From JAFDZW01 sp038229915 (GTDB taxonomy: Bacteria; Bacteroidota; Ignavibacteria; Palsa-1295): a stretch of DNA of 25,499 nt. The notes under the pieces are model-generated. The model searched no databases. It had not been told where the DNA came from and saw nothing but the letters and a program-made list of their open reading frames with translations. Location of the stretch: assembly GCA_038229915.1 (NCBI GenBank), contig JBBRNY010000031.1, forward strand, positions 1-25,499, in the 5' to 3' direction. The position numbers were made by a program, and so were the translations under genes. Shown here piece after piece: positions 1 to 8,484 of this stretch (position 1 is its first letter; each line of letters starts with the position of its first letter).

Positions 1-2
1 AT

Positions 3-1124
3 GTTACTCATCGCCAAGTCTTTCTCATTGCGAAAGTACAATCGATCTTTAAGCCAAATATCACCAGCATTCCATTTGATTGGTTTTTTCTTTGTACCGA
101 ACAGGACAGAACGGTGACCGTTCAAAATACAAACGACTTTGACATCACCGTCACCGATGCGTTGCTCGGCGGTACTGATGCAGCAGAGTTTACTATCGTG
201 ACCCCTCAGCCGCCTTTTTCGGTGCCTGCCAATGGATCGAGAACAGTGATTCTTCGTTGCTCTCCGTCAAATGTGGGTTCGCTTTCGGCAGATGTCACGT
301 TCAATTTCAATGTGCCAAAAGGATACTCGATCAATCAACCATTGAGTGTTTCCGCTTCTCAGCTCTCATCATCATTTTGGGCATCAAAAAAATTGCATAC
401 ATTACCGGGAGCAGATGTGCTCTTTCCTATCTACGCCAATTCGCCACTTGAACAATTTCAATCACCAAGCTTCCGTCTGACGATCTCGTATGATCCGTCG
501 CATCTTGAAGACTTTGATTATGTGCAAGACTATACGCATACGACAGTTGGTGCATTCTCGGTCGTTGGTGATACCGCAGGGTATCGCGAGTATGATTATC
601 AAACGCTTGATAATAGTATTGTCACCGGAGGAATGCCAAACGACACGGTGCCGTTGGTGTACATTAAATTTCATACACGCTTAAATCCTGGCGAAGAACA
701 ACTTACGTTTTCACAGGCATACGATATTCATTATTCGATCAACTTCGACCGCAGTCCATATCCATCAGCATGCGTGCTGCTTTCTACCCCGAGCGGTGTG
801 ATCACTATCGACTCCAGTTGTTCGTCGGTTAGCTTATTTAAGCCGTTGCATGGGCCTGATGATGCGGGAGTGCAAAGCATTACTCCAAATCCTTCAACCA
901 CAGGGACAGTGGCTGTGACGATCGACATCCCGAGTGATTCGCCTGTAAAGCTCGATGTGATCGATGTGCTTGGCAATACCGTAAAGACCCTTGTCAATGA
1001 AGATCGCCAGCGTGGATATTACGATATTAATTGGAATACAGAAGGTGTTCCGGCAGGCACGTATTACTTACGTTTGAGGACATCGGGAACACAAAAACTC
1101 CGTCAAGTGCTGATAATGCATTGA
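3..1124 (+). CDS. T9SS-sorted surface protein, 3' part only
   Basis: This is the C-terminal part of a secreted surface protein. The reading frame is open without a stop from base 3, so the gene enters from outside the window; the GTG at 114 is an internal codon, not the start. The upstream codons read as ordinary beta-rich protein and run smoothly into a segment resembling ASH/choice-of-anchor-D repeats (the stretch around TVQNTNDFDI and the VPANGSRTVILR strand). The last roughly 80 residues are a typical T9SS type A sorting domain: ITPNPS motif, VIDVLGNTVKTL strand, VPAGTYYLRL and a basic end. By family knowledge this domain directs export across the outer membrane and attachment to the surface. 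The cargo function is unknown. The stop codon overlaps the probable start of comEC. Confidence 0.85.
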   Translation, partial: VTHRQVFLIAKVQSIFKPNITSIPFDWFFLCTEQDRTVTVQNTNDFDITVTDALLGGTDAAEFTIVTPQPPFSVPANGSRTVILRCSPSNVGSLSADVTFNFNVPKGYSINQPLSVSASQLSSSFWASKKLHTLPGADVLFPIYANSPLEQFQSPSFRLTISYDPSHLEDFDYVQDYTHTTVGAFSVVGDTAGYREYDYQTLDNSIVTGGMPNDTVPLVYIKFHTRLNPGEEQLTFSQAYDIHYSINFDRSPYPSACVLLSTPSGVITIDSSCSSVSLFKPLHGPDDAGVQSITPNPSTTGTVAVTIDIPSDSPVKLDVIDVLGNTVKTLVNEDRQRGYYDINWNTEGVPAGTYYLRLRTSGTQKLRQVLIMH

Positions 1125-3607
1125 GTTCAACAGTTGAAAGAAAAGGGTTATTCTATCGCCCGGCAATAATAATTTTTGCCGGGATCACCGTTGGCATCGG
1201 AATTGCCGCCTCTGTTGTTACTTGCAATAGAATAATACTATTCAGTATTCTCTCCTGCATTCTCCTACTTTCGGCCTCATTCTTTTTCCAAAAGCACCTA
1301 CTCTCTCGCATGGTGTTGTTGGTATGCTTATCAGTCGCAGTTGGGTTTACGTCATACTCATTGCAACAGTTGTTGGAAAAGTCTTCACAACTCAATGACA
1401 TCTCAGGTCTTCACTATTCAGAATGTATCGTCTATGGGAAGGTCATTTCAAATTGCGATAGCACAAACTATTCGTATCGTTGTATCATAAAATTGGATTC
1501 TCTCTATGTTGACTCTTTGCATATTCGCAATAATGAGAAGCTCGCGTGCTTCATTCACAAAGATACTTCTGCATCGGGCTTCGTACTGCCGAAGAAATAC
1601 GACAAGATCAAAGCGTTTGTAGAGCTCCAAACGATCGACAACATTCGCAACCCCTACGAGAACAATACTGGTCAATACTTAAAGCGTACCACAGGCGCAA
1701 AGGCAATAGCATCGGTAAGCAGCCCGTATGATATTTATATTATTAATTCTCCTGCCGATAGATCATCACAAGATGTCTTTACCGATTTTTTTCAAAATAT
1801 TAGAAAGTCCATCAACGAAAGGCTCATCACTTCGATCCGTGATACAGTAGCACAAGCTATCGCCGGCGCAGTAGTGTTGGGCGAGCGCGACAAACTTGGC
1901 TCCGACATTTCTGCTGAATTTCGAAATGCCGGGCTTTCACATATTCTTGTCGTCAGCGGCTTTAATGTCGCTATCGTGGCGGCATTAATATATTATTTGC
2001 TTCGATTTATCGGGATGATCCGATTAAAATTACGGATCACCATCTCAATGGTAGTGGTGGCACTGTACTGTTTCACGATAGGTCTCGAACCAAGCGTAAC
2101 CAGAGCATTCCTATCAGTAGAATGTATTTTCCTTGCGCTATTGCTTGAAAGAAAACCAGACATTGGCAACATCACTGCCGCCATAGCTTCACTAGCACTA
2201 TTGCTCGACCCTTCAATACTGTTCGACATTAGTTTTCAGTTAACATACGGCGCCGTGTTCTCGCTGGTATTGATCTACCCACGATTATCACATTTTTTCA
2301 TTCCAAAGGAATTACCAAAGACCAATAATAGATACAAAAGATATCTATTGCTTGCGACTGAGACTCTTCTAACATCCACAGCGGTATTGATAGGATTGCT
2401 ACCTATAATGGTTTATCATTTCCATCGCATCACCTTTGTTAGCATCTTCTCAAATATCATTGGCATACCTGTTTCAAGTATTTTGACGGTCATTAGTTTT
2501 CTTCTTATACCACTCTCATATATTAGTCATCCTCTGGCAATGATCTATGGAGATGTCACTACAGTACTTTCAAAAGCACTAGAAATGACAGCTCAACTAA
2601 GCAGTGGTATTACTCCGCTTCGATTTGCATTGCCAAAATTCAATCTCTTATTAATCATATTTTATTTTGCAGCATTAATTCTCATCCTTCGGAGCGCATC
2701 GATCAATCAAGCGCTCATGCGAATATGCTACACCGCATCGATAGCAATTGTCATTCTTCTATTTCATATACCTCTTTCAATGCGGGTATTACCAAACGAT
2801 GGCACACTCTCGGTATTATTCTTCGATGTCGATCAAGGCGATGCCGCTTTGATTCGTACACCGAACAATAAGACTTACCTCATCGACTTTGGCGGTCTCC
2901 GCAAAGATAGCACCGCAGTCGCCGAGCGGACGATCGTGCCGATACTCGAAGCTGAAGGGATCAATTCGATCGACGCGGGATTTATCTCTCACATGCACCA
3001 AGATCACTATGTTGGTTTGCTTCCGCTGTTACAGTCGGGGCTTGTAAAACAACTGTATTCTTCCGGTGAAAAAACTCATGGTACACTTTCCTATCGACTC
3101 GATAGTCTTGTGAGTGTCAATCATATTCCAGTGATAAATCTTCAGCAAGGCAATAAAATTATTTTAGATAGTGATGTCACGATGTATCTCTTTAATCCGG
3201 ATACATCAATACGACACCTCAATGCAAAACTATCGGGCACGATGATCAATCACGGCTCTTTGGCAATGAAAGTTGTGTACAAGAACAACTCATTTCTTTT
3301 CTTGGGGGACATCGAAGCCAGTGACGAAGAGCGTTTGACCAGTGTGTATGGCTCATTTCTAAAGTCTGATGTCGTGAAGGTTGCTCACCACGGTAGTTTA
3401 TATAGCTCTACGAAAGTGATGACGAATGCTTCACACCCAAGTTATGCCGTTATTTCCGTTGGGGCACACAATGGCTTTGGGCACCCAACACCAAATGCCA
3501 TCTCACGTTGGCATAATGTCGGCGCTACTGTTTTAAGAACTGATCGTGATGGCGCAATACTCTTTCGATCAGATGGCAAGAATGTATGGAGAGATAATTG
3601 GCGTTAA
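1121..3607 (+). CDS. comEC: ComEC/Rec2-family DNA uptake channel
   Basis: Inner-membrane channel that carries single-stranded DNA into the cell during natural transformation. About 828 residues from the chosen start. Order of parts: N-terminal membrane helices and a DUF4131-like soluble region, then the Competence domain with the hallmark GLSHILVVSG and EPSVTRAFLS motifs among many hydrophobic helices, then a C-terminal metallo-beta-lactamase domain beginning near DVDQGDA (about residue 569). That domain keeps a full HMHQDH metal motif (about residues 624-629), a later FLGDIE and a VAHHGS motif, so it looks catalytically intact. The frame is open back to a TTG at 1031, but that would put 94 bases inside the upstream gene. 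I prefer the TTG at 1121, which overlaps the upstream TGA and lies just before the first membrane helix; there is no ATG and no clear ribosome site. It converges on the next gene with 4 bases between. Confidence 0.9.
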   Translation: MSSTVERKGLFYRPAIIIFAGITVGIGIAASVVTCNRIILFSILSCILLLSASFFFQKHLLSRMVLLVCLSVAVGFTSYSLQQLLEKSSQLNDISGLHYSECIVYGKVISNCDSTNYSYRCIIKLDSLYVDSLHIRNNEKLACFIHKDTSASGFVLPKKYDKIKAFVELQTIDNIRNPYENNTGQYLKRTTGAKAIASVSSPYDIYIINSPADRSSQDVFTDFFQNIRKSINERLITSIRDTVAQAIAGAVVLGERDKLGSDISAEFRNAGLSHILVVSGFNVAIVAALIYYLLRFIGMIRLKLRITISMVVVALYCFTIGLEPSVTRAFLSVECIFLALLLERKPDIGNITAAIASLALLLDPSILFDISFQLTYGAVFSLVLIYPRLSHFFIPKELPKTNNRYKRYLLLATETLLTSTAVLIGLLPIMVYHFHRITFVSIFSNIIGIPVSSILTVISFLLIPLSYISHPLAMIYGDVTTVLSKALEMTAQLSSGITPLRFALPKFNLLLIIFYFAALILILRSASINQALMRICYTASIAIVILLFHIPLSMRVLPNDGTLSVLFFDVDQGDAALIRTPNNKTYLIDFGGLRKDSTAVAERTIVPILEAEGINSIDAGFISHMHQDHYVGLLPLLQSGLVKQLYSSGEKTHGTLSYRLDSLVSVNHIPVINLQQGNKIILDSDVTMYLFNPDTSIRHLNAKLSGTMINHGSLAMKVVYKNNSFLFLGDIEASDEERLTSVYGSFLKSDVVKVAHHGSLYSSTKVMTNASHPSYAVISVGAHNGFGHPTPNAISRWHNVGATVLRTDRDGAILFRSDGKNVWRDNWR

Positions 3608-3611
3608 CATT

Positions 3612-4463
3612 TTATCGAATGCACGCTTTTATCTTTGGTCCAATTTGTAACGCGGGCAGTGGCAAATGAAAATGGTCTAAAATTTCGGCAACAACCTCCC
3701 ATGCTTTTCCGTTAATCGGAAGCCCCGAGAAATTAAGATCAAGCCCAAGAAATAACAACGATCCTGGTGTCTTCCCTTGTCGTTGCGGGAGAAACCCTGC
3801 CGAAGGAAGATTTTCTACTCCATAGCCAATCGCAAGATTCAACCATGACGGGATAGCACTGGAATTGGTAATTGAGTGCATATTCGCACTGATCCAAAAT
3901 GTTTGACTTTCGTTATCATCAATAATATTTTTATAAACGCCGGCTTTGTATGCTTCTGATGGCAAGATGCTCAACTTATATTTGAAATTTCTTATATAGG
4001 GAATATATTCTTGCAATAGCGGAAGCGATGCACCAAGAATATCACCAACTTCATCGCCGGGAGAAAAACCAAAATAATCGGTACCGGAATGAAAACCATC
4101 CTCGATCTCGACAAGTGTCTGTGCGAGCAACGCTGACCCCGAGCCGATCCACGTTGCAGTTTTACTATCTACCCCGGCGATTAGGTAGCCACGCCGAATA
4201 ACATCTGCCGAAAATGTCGTAAAGAATGCGTGACCAAGTTTATCGTTGTGGTAGGCATAGGGCGGATCAGTCGAGAAATGAAACGGGCTATGCTCGCTTG
4301 TCTTCCACCATGTGCTATAATTTTCATACAACGCCCCACCAATAACTCCGGCAGGTAATATTGATGCGATGATGATTCCGGTTGTAGTTGCACTATCTTC
4401 CTGAGCTTTACATACACCGCAAAGAAGAGAAAGCAACAGTAAAACCCGAAAAGAATACCTCAT
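3612..4463 (-). CDS. DUF2279/YfiM-like exported protein
   Basis: A 283-residue exported protein of unknown function. The N-terminus has a signal peptide (about residues 1-20, ending near VCKA). The core shows DKLGH (residues 74-78) and then a helix leading to E119, D122, D129, D137 and D141 in the EDGFHSGTDYFGFSPGDEVG region, which is the pattern of DUF2279 (YfiM-like) proteins and recalls the DK..H / D..N..G layout of VanZ-like proteins. The family has no firm biochemical role that I can state. It follows kbl after 7 bases and is the last gene of the aminotransferase-mtnN-kbl run. The C-terminal 100 residues look like beta strands and may be a membrane-associated domain; that part is inference. 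Confidence 0.65.
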   Translation of the reverse strand: MRYSFRVLLLLSLLCGVCKAQEDSATTTGIIIASILPAGVIGGALYENYSTWWKTSEHSPFHFSTDPPYAYHNDKLGHAFFTTFSADVIRRGYLIAGVDSKTATWIGSGSALLAQTLVEIEDGFHSGTDYFGFSPGDEVGDILGASLPLLQEYIPYIRNFKYKLSILPSEAYKAGVYKNIIDDNESQTFWISANMHSITNSSAIPSWLNLAIGYGVENLPSAGFLPQRQGKTPGSLLFLGLDLNFSGLPINGKAWEVVAEILDHFHLPLPALQIGPKIKACIR

Positions 4464-4470
4464 CGTAAAA

Positions 4471-5664
4471 TTATTTCAAGACTCCAAGTTTTTTTCCAAC
4501 TTTGGTAAATGCTGCGATCGCTTTATCGAGGTGTTCCTTTTCGTGTGCTGCGGAGATTTGAACTCGGATGCGTGCTTGCCCTTTTGCGACGACGGGGTAG
4601 AAAAATCCGATCACATAAATACCCTCGTTCAACAATTCTTTTGCAAATTGCTGGGCAAGAGGCGCATCATAAAGCATGATGGGGCAGATGGGATGTACGC
4701 CGGGCTTAATGTCAAAACCGGCAGCAGTCATTTGCTCGCGGAAATATGTAGTGTTCGATTCAAGCTTATCGCGGAGTGCTGTTGTCTCAGAAAGCATTTT
4801 AATTATTTCCAGCGCGGCACCAACGATAGGTGGTGGGACAGAATTACTAAAAAGATATGGGCGTGAGCGTTGGCGAAGCATTTCGATTATTTCTTTTCTA
4901 CCCGAAGTAAAACCACCAGCCGCACCGCCAAGAGCCTTACCGAGTGTTGAGGTAATGATATCAACTCTCCCCATTACATTGGCGTACTCTATAGAACCGC
5001 GACCCGTCTTACCAACAAATCCCGTCGCATGACTATCATCAACCATCACTAAAGCATCATATTTATCTGCAAGATCGCAGATCTCATCGAGCTTTGCGAT
5101 AAAACCATCCATCGAAAAAACTCCATCGGTAACGATAATACGTCTGCGCATATCTTTCGATTCTTGCAAACAGCGTTCAAGGTCTTTCATATCACTGTTC
5201 TTGTAACGGAAGCGGTTTGCTTTCGAGAGCCGAACACCGTCAATGATCGAGGCATGATTTAATTCATCACTGATAATAGCATCTTGTTCTCCAAACAGCG
5301 GCTCGAAGACACCACCATTGGCATCGAAGCAAGCCATATACAAGATCGTATCTTCAGTGCCGAGGAACGCAGAGACCTCGCGCTCTAACTGTTTATGCAG
5401 ATCTTCGGTACCACAGATAAATCGTACGCTCGACATTCCATATCCATGCGTATCAAGCGCATGATGCGCGGCTTTGATAACACGGGGGTCAGACGAGAGG
5501 CCCAGATAATTATTCGCGCAAAAATTGAGATACTTCCCTTCGCGCCCTTCGACTTGTATCTCAACTCCTTGTGGAGTAGTGATGATCCGTTCGTCCTTGA
5601 ACAAACCTGATTCGCGAATTTCGTGTAGTTCTTTTTCTAATTGCTCTTTGGTCGTACCGTACAT
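4471..5664 (-). CDS. kbl: glycine C-acetyltransferase (2-amino-3-ketobutyrate CoA ligase)
   Basis: PLP enzyme of the alpha-oxoamine synthase family that splits 2-amino-3-ketobutyrate with CoA into glycine and acetyl-CoA, the second step of threonine breakdown. At 397 residues it matches the E. coli enzyme (about 398). Visible motifs: NFCANNYLGL (48-57), the substrate-side ELNHASIIDG with H136, VMVDDSHATG (207-216) holding the PLP-contacting Asp and His, and STLGKALGGA with the Schiff-base lysine K243. The related enzymes BioF and serine palmitoyltransferase are alternatives, but the N-terminal and C-terminal sequence (GVHPICPIML, GFFYPVV, RIRVQISAAH) fits Kbl best. No threonine dehydrogenase (tdh) lies in the window. 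It starts at ATG 38 bases after mtnN without an evident Shine-Dalgarno site. Confidence 0.92.
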   Translation of the reverse strand: MYGTTKEQLEKELHEIRESGLFKDERIITTPQGVEIQVEGREGKYLNFCANNYLGLSSDPRVIKAAHHALDTHGYGMSSVRFICGTEDLHKQLEREVSAFLGTEDTILYMACFDANGGVFEPLFGEQDAIISDELNHASIIDGVRLSKANRFRYKNSDMKDLERCLQESKDMRRRIIVTDGVFSMDGFIAKLDEICDLADKYDALVMVDDSHATGFVGKTGRGSIEYANVMGRVDIITSTLGKALGGAAGGFTSGRKEIIEMLRQRSRPYLFSNSVPPPIVGAALEIIKMLSETTALRDKLESNTTYFREQMTAAGFDIKPGVHPICPIMLYDAPLAQQFAKELLNEGIYVIGFFYPVVAKGQARIRVQISAAHEKEHLDKAIAAFTKVGKKLGVLK

Positions 5665-5701
5665 AATAATATCTCAATTAATAATCTTCACAAGAAACAA
5701 A

Positions 5702-6457
5702 TTACAGTCGCGCTAACATTCCTTTGACAATTCCGCGAGTATAATGAGCGGCGATATGCTCGACGAATAGGGGGAAATCAATGATTGCCGAATGATCGGC
5801 TTTATCGGATAATATTCGAATCGCTACATAGGGAATCCGATGTTCATAACAAACCTGTGCGACAGCTGCACCTTCCATTTCAACACATTTCAAGTCAGGG
5901 AGTGCTTTCCGCAATTCCAACAGCTTCGTCGGGTCTGCCATAAATTGATCACCACTTGCAATGAGTCCTTTCACTACTTGCCCAACAGTGATCTTATATT
6001 TCTCCAAATATCTAGGCGCGACATCCTTATGCAATTCTTTTTCGACATATTGTTTTGCTGCCAGATAAGCTGATTCAGCCATTGCATCATCAGATTTGAA
6101 ATGCGAAATACCCAGCAAGGGAATCTCGAACCGCTTCATCGGTGCCACTGCACTCGCATCAACATCGTGCTGTACTAACTCAGATGAGATGACGACATCA
6201 CCGATATTAAGAGCAGGGTCGGCTCCGCCTGCTACGCCTGTAAAGATGATTGAATCAACGTCAAAAAGATTGATGAGCGTCGTGGCTGTTTGCGAAGCAG
6301 CTACCTTACCCCACCGCGAAAGAACAATGACAACTTCTTTCCCGTAAAGTATACCTCTTTGATATTTACGATTGGCTATCGTTCGTTCTTCTTTTAAAAT
6401 AAGATCAGCACTCAGCAAGCTGATCTCTTCTTCCATTGCGCTCATAATGCCGATCAT
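5702..6457 (-). CDS. mtnN: 5'-methylthioadenosine/S-adenosylhomocysteine nucleosidase
   Basis: Hydrolyses methylthioadenosine and S-adenosylhomocysteine to adenine plus the thioribose or homocysteine product, in methionine salvage and removal of SAM by-products. 251 residues, about 20 longer than the E. coli enzyme, with the extra length in the middle (about residues 105-155). Key residues are present: the AMEEE motif with E11, FTGVAGG (72-78), CVEMEGAAVAQV with the ribose-binding M194/E195, and the catalytic aspartate D218 in ILSDKAD. The ATG overlaps the TAA of the upstream aminotransferase gene by one base (TAATG), which suggests translational coupling. A futalosine or purine nucleosidase of the same fold is possible but less likely given the intact MTAN motifs. 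Confidence 0.9.
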   Translation of the reverse strand: MIGIMSAMEEEISLLSADLILKEERTIANRKYQRGILYGKEVVIVLSRWGKVAASQTATTLINLFDVDSIIFTGVAGGADPALNIGDVVISSELVQHDVDASAVAPMKRFEIPLLGISHFKSDDAMAESAYLAAKQYVEKELHKDVAPRYLEKYKITVGQVVKGLIASGDQFMADPTKLLELRKALPDLKCVEMEGAAVAQVCYEHRIPYVAIRILSDKADHSAIIDFPLFVEHIAAHYTRGIVKGMLARL

Positions 6458-7623
6458 TAGATCGCTCCGTTCTTGAAAATGATCGGCAGTGCATCAGCTA
6501 ATTTCTGATACTCCGACAATTCATTATACACATTGACAGAGATACGTATATAACAATGTCCATTGACTTGCAATATTGGAACTTCGATCTTATACTCATC
6601 AAAAATAATATCGTGTAGCTTATCGATATATTCAGGACTTGCTTTCGGATTGCCCGGCAACGGAAACGTGACCATTGTTTCGAGCATCTCTATCGGGGCG
6701 GCATATTCAACATTCATCGCCTCAGTAATTATTTTTCTCGACGCAAGAATAATTGGTTTTATATATTTGCGTGAACGTTCGATTCCGATCTCGTTCAAAA
6801 AATCAATTCCCGCACCGATACTAAGCCATGGCGTAAAATCACGTGTTCCTGTCCATGCAAATTCTTCTTGAAAGCTTGCCTCATAATCCTGCGAGATCAC
6901 CGTCGGGTGTATCTTCGACCTATTCTCCGATGCAACCCAAAGAAACGCCGCGCCTTTTGGTGCGAAGAGCCATTTATGACAATTGCCGGTATAATAATCT
7001 GCACCAAGAGTTTCGAGATCGAGATCGACCATCCCCGGCGCGTGAGCCCCGTCGATGATAATTGGAATACCTTTCTCTTTAAAGATGGCGACCAGCTCTT
7101 TAACTGGAAAAACAATGCCACTCGGACTGGTGATATGATCGAAAAGCACGAGTTTTGTTTTTGAGGTGATTTTTGATCGCAGGGCTTCTATAATTTGCTC
7201 GGCGCTATTTATCGGAAAAGGCACCTCGGCTTGAACTACCGTGGCTCCGCTAATATCTGAAACGTATTTCATCGTCTTGCCAACTGCCCCATAGACATGG
7301 CTTGTCGTCAGAAGTTCATCACCTTTTTCGAAACTTGGCATCAGCGACCTAAGCACTGCATTTATTCCCATTGTTGCATTTTCGACCAACACCAGATTTT
7401 GGGGTTTTTCACCAACAAAACTCGATAATTGAGCAATGTTCTTCGCCATTTCTGCCGGGAATTCGCGTTTCATAAACCGGACCGGTTCGCGCTCCATTTG
7501 CTCTTGAAAGCCGCGCTGAACTTCCAGCACTTTTTTTGGACAAGCCCCGAATGAACCGTGATTGAGGAATGTTATATCGTTGTCGAGAAGCCATTGGCTT
7601 CGGATGGCACTGCCGAATGTCAT
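6457..7623 (-). CDS. class V aminotransferase-fold PLP enzyme (isopenicillin-N epimerase/CefD-like)
   Basis: A 388-residue PLP-dependent enzyme of the class V aminotransferase fold. The start LNHGSFGACP (20-29) and the REPVRF motif are characteristic of the subgroup often labelled isopenicillin N epimerase or CefD-like; the name reflects similarity only, since nothing here suggests antibiotic synthesis. The PLP site is clear: IIDGAHAPG (189-197, with D191 and H194) and NCHKWLFAPKG (214-224) with the Schiff-base lysine K217. Substrate unknown; ergothioneine EgtE-type lyases and cysteine desulfurase relatives share the fold. It is the first gene of a run with mtnN and kbl, and the upstream 71 bases to the divergent tRNA must hold its promoter. 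Confidence 0.85.
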   Translation of the reverse strand: MTFGSAIRSQWLLDNDITFLNHGSFGACPKKVLEVQRGFQEQMEREPVRFMKREFPAEMAKNIAQLSSFVGEKPQNLVLVENATMGINAVLRSLMPSFEKGDELLTTSHVYGAVGKTMKYVSDISGATVVQAEVPFPINSAEQIIEALRSKITSKTKLVLFDHITSPSGIVFPVKELVAIFKEKGIPIIIDGAHAPGMVDLDLETLGADYYTGNCHKWLFAPKGAAFLWVASENRSKIHPTVISQDYEASFQEEFAWTGTRDFTPWLSIGAGIDFLNEIGIERSRKYIKPIILASRKIITEAMNVEYAAPIEMLETMVTFPLPGNPKASPEYIDKLHDIIFDEYKIEVPILQVNGHCYIRISVNVYNELSEYQKLADALPIIFKNGAI

Positions 7624-7694
7624 TGTTTCTGTAAAAAGAAAATAGGAACATCCGCGCAGTTCTATCAGTTACAGTGCATCGGAAAAACCGAAAC

Positions 7695-7776
7695 GGAGGG
7701 CTCGCATAATGGTATTGCAGCAGTCTTGAAAACTGCCAGCCGCAAGGCTATGAGAGTTCGACTCCCTCGCCCTCCG
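7695..7776 (+). tRNA. tRNA-Ser (anticodon UGA)
   Basis: The sequence folds as a class II tRNA. Acceptor stem GGAGGGC (7695-7701) pairs perfectly with GCCCTCC (7769-7775), with discriminator G at 7776. A short D arm GCA/TGC encloses the GG of the D loop, the anticodon stem GCAGT/ACTGC encloses CTTGAAA, giving anticodon TGA, and a long variable arm AGCC-GCAA-GGCT is the serine hallmark. The T loop TTCGACT is normal, but the T stem GAGAG/CCCTC carries one A-C mismatch. CCA is not encoded. It is transcribed opposite to both neighbouring genes and followed by a terminator. Confidence 0.93.
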
Positions 7777-7784
7777 CAAAATGT

Positions 7785-7823
7785 AAAAAAGCCTGAATAA
7801 CAGATCGTTATCCAGGCTTTTTT
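7785..7823. terminator. bidirectional rho-independent terminator
   Basis: Stem GCCTG (7791-7795) pairs with CAGGC (7813-7817) and continues, after a one-base mismatch, as ATAAC (7797-7801) with GTTAT (7807-7811) around a 5-base loop. An A run sits on the left and six T on the right, so it can end the tRNA transcript on the plus strand and the Tat-gene transcript on the minus strand. Confidence 0.88.
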
Positions 7824-7840
7824 ATTGTAATAATCTCACG

Positions 7841-8206
7841 TTACGGTAGATGCGGTGCCGGCGGAGTTGTTGGTGTAACTTCCTCAACAGGGGTTATCGG
7901 CATTACCGGGGGCACAACGGGTGGTTGTGCAAAAACTGGTGCATTGATCGTATTTTTCATCTCATCGACCGATTGCGATGCCGCCATTACGTGTTGATCA
8001 AACGATGACTTTGCCACTTGCAAAGCCTCAATAGGCTCTTTCATTGCCGTTTTGATCTGATCTTCGAGTCCGTCTTTTGCATCGCGGAATTTCCGTAAGC
8101 CTTTCCCCAGACTTCCTGCGAGTTCGGGTATTTTTTTCGGACCGAAGAAAATGAGTATGACGAGGAAGATCAGGAGAACTTCGCCGCCGCCTAAATTATC
8201 AAACAT
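7841..8206 (-). CDS. Sec-independent translocase TatA/TatB-family protein with proline-rich tail
   Basis: A subunit of the twin-arginine translocase, which moves folded proteins across the inner membrane. 121 residues: an N-terminal membrane helix (about 7-21), the FGP hinge (21-23), then the amphipathic helix KKIPELAGSLGKGLRKFRDA, a charged helix to about residue 88, and a proline-rich tail (PVFAQPPVVPPVMP and on). The Pro in the hinge and the longer charged helix resemble TatB, but TatA and TatB cannot be separated safely from sequence alone; many Bacteroidota use only TatA-type proteins. It lies 18 bases behind a shorter paralogue. TatC is not in the window. The gene ends next to the shared terminator. 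Confidence 0.88.
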   Translation of the reverse strand: MFDNLGGGEVLLIFLVILIFFGPKKIPELAGSLGKGLRKFRDAKDGLEDQIKTAMKEPIEALQVAKSSFDQHVMAASQSVDEMKNTINAPVFAQPPVVPPVMPITPVEEVTPTTPPAPHLP

Positions 8207-8224
8207 TGAGCTACCCTTCCCTAA

Positions 8225-8404
8225 TTATGGCTTCGGAGTTTCTTTTACTTCGTCGTCAGTATGATCGCCGTTCGAGGCTTTTTTAAATTCATTCATACCT
8301 TTACCCAAGCCACGCATCAATTCAGGGATCTTCTTACCGCCAAATAGCAATAAGATGATCGCGACGATGATCAGCAGTTCAAATCCACCTAAGTTCTTAA
8401 ACAT
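8225..8404 (-). CDS. tatA: Sec-independent translocase protein TatA
   Basis: Pore-forming TatA-type subunit of the twin-arginine translocase, 59 residues: membrane helix (about 8-20), FGG hinge (21-23), amphipathic helix KKIPELMRGLGKGMNEFKKA and a short charged tail. The frame stays open upstream to 8503, but homology begins at MFKNLGG and a good Shine-Dalgarno sequence AAGGAC (complement of 8411-8416) sits a few bases before the ATG at 8404, which decides the start. It is followed by the longer TatA/B paralogue and preceded by a small membrane protein gene 80 bases away, all on the same strand and probably in one transcript. Confidence 0.9.
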   Translation of the reverse strand: MFKNLGGFELLIIVAIILLLFGGKKIPELMRGLGKGMNEFKKASNGDHTDDEVKETPKP

Positions 8405-8484
8405 ATTATGGTCCTTTATAAAAAAACGGGTACTACTCAGATGCTCTCTCAATCCCAAACTTCTCAACGAACAGTTAGGTTCGG

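Noticed and set aside
114..116. GTG at 114 as the start of the surface protein
   Set aside because: The frame is open to the window edge and upstream codons are protein-like, so the gene is truncated.
1031..1120. Extended N-terminus of comEC from TTG 1031
   Set aside because: It would use 94 bases of the upstream sorting domain in another frame and has no protein-like character before the first helix.
7558..7800. 80-codon plus-strand frame covering the tRNA
   Set aside because: The tRNA and its terminator account for the sequence; the frame is opposite the aminotransferase start and reads through the tRNA.
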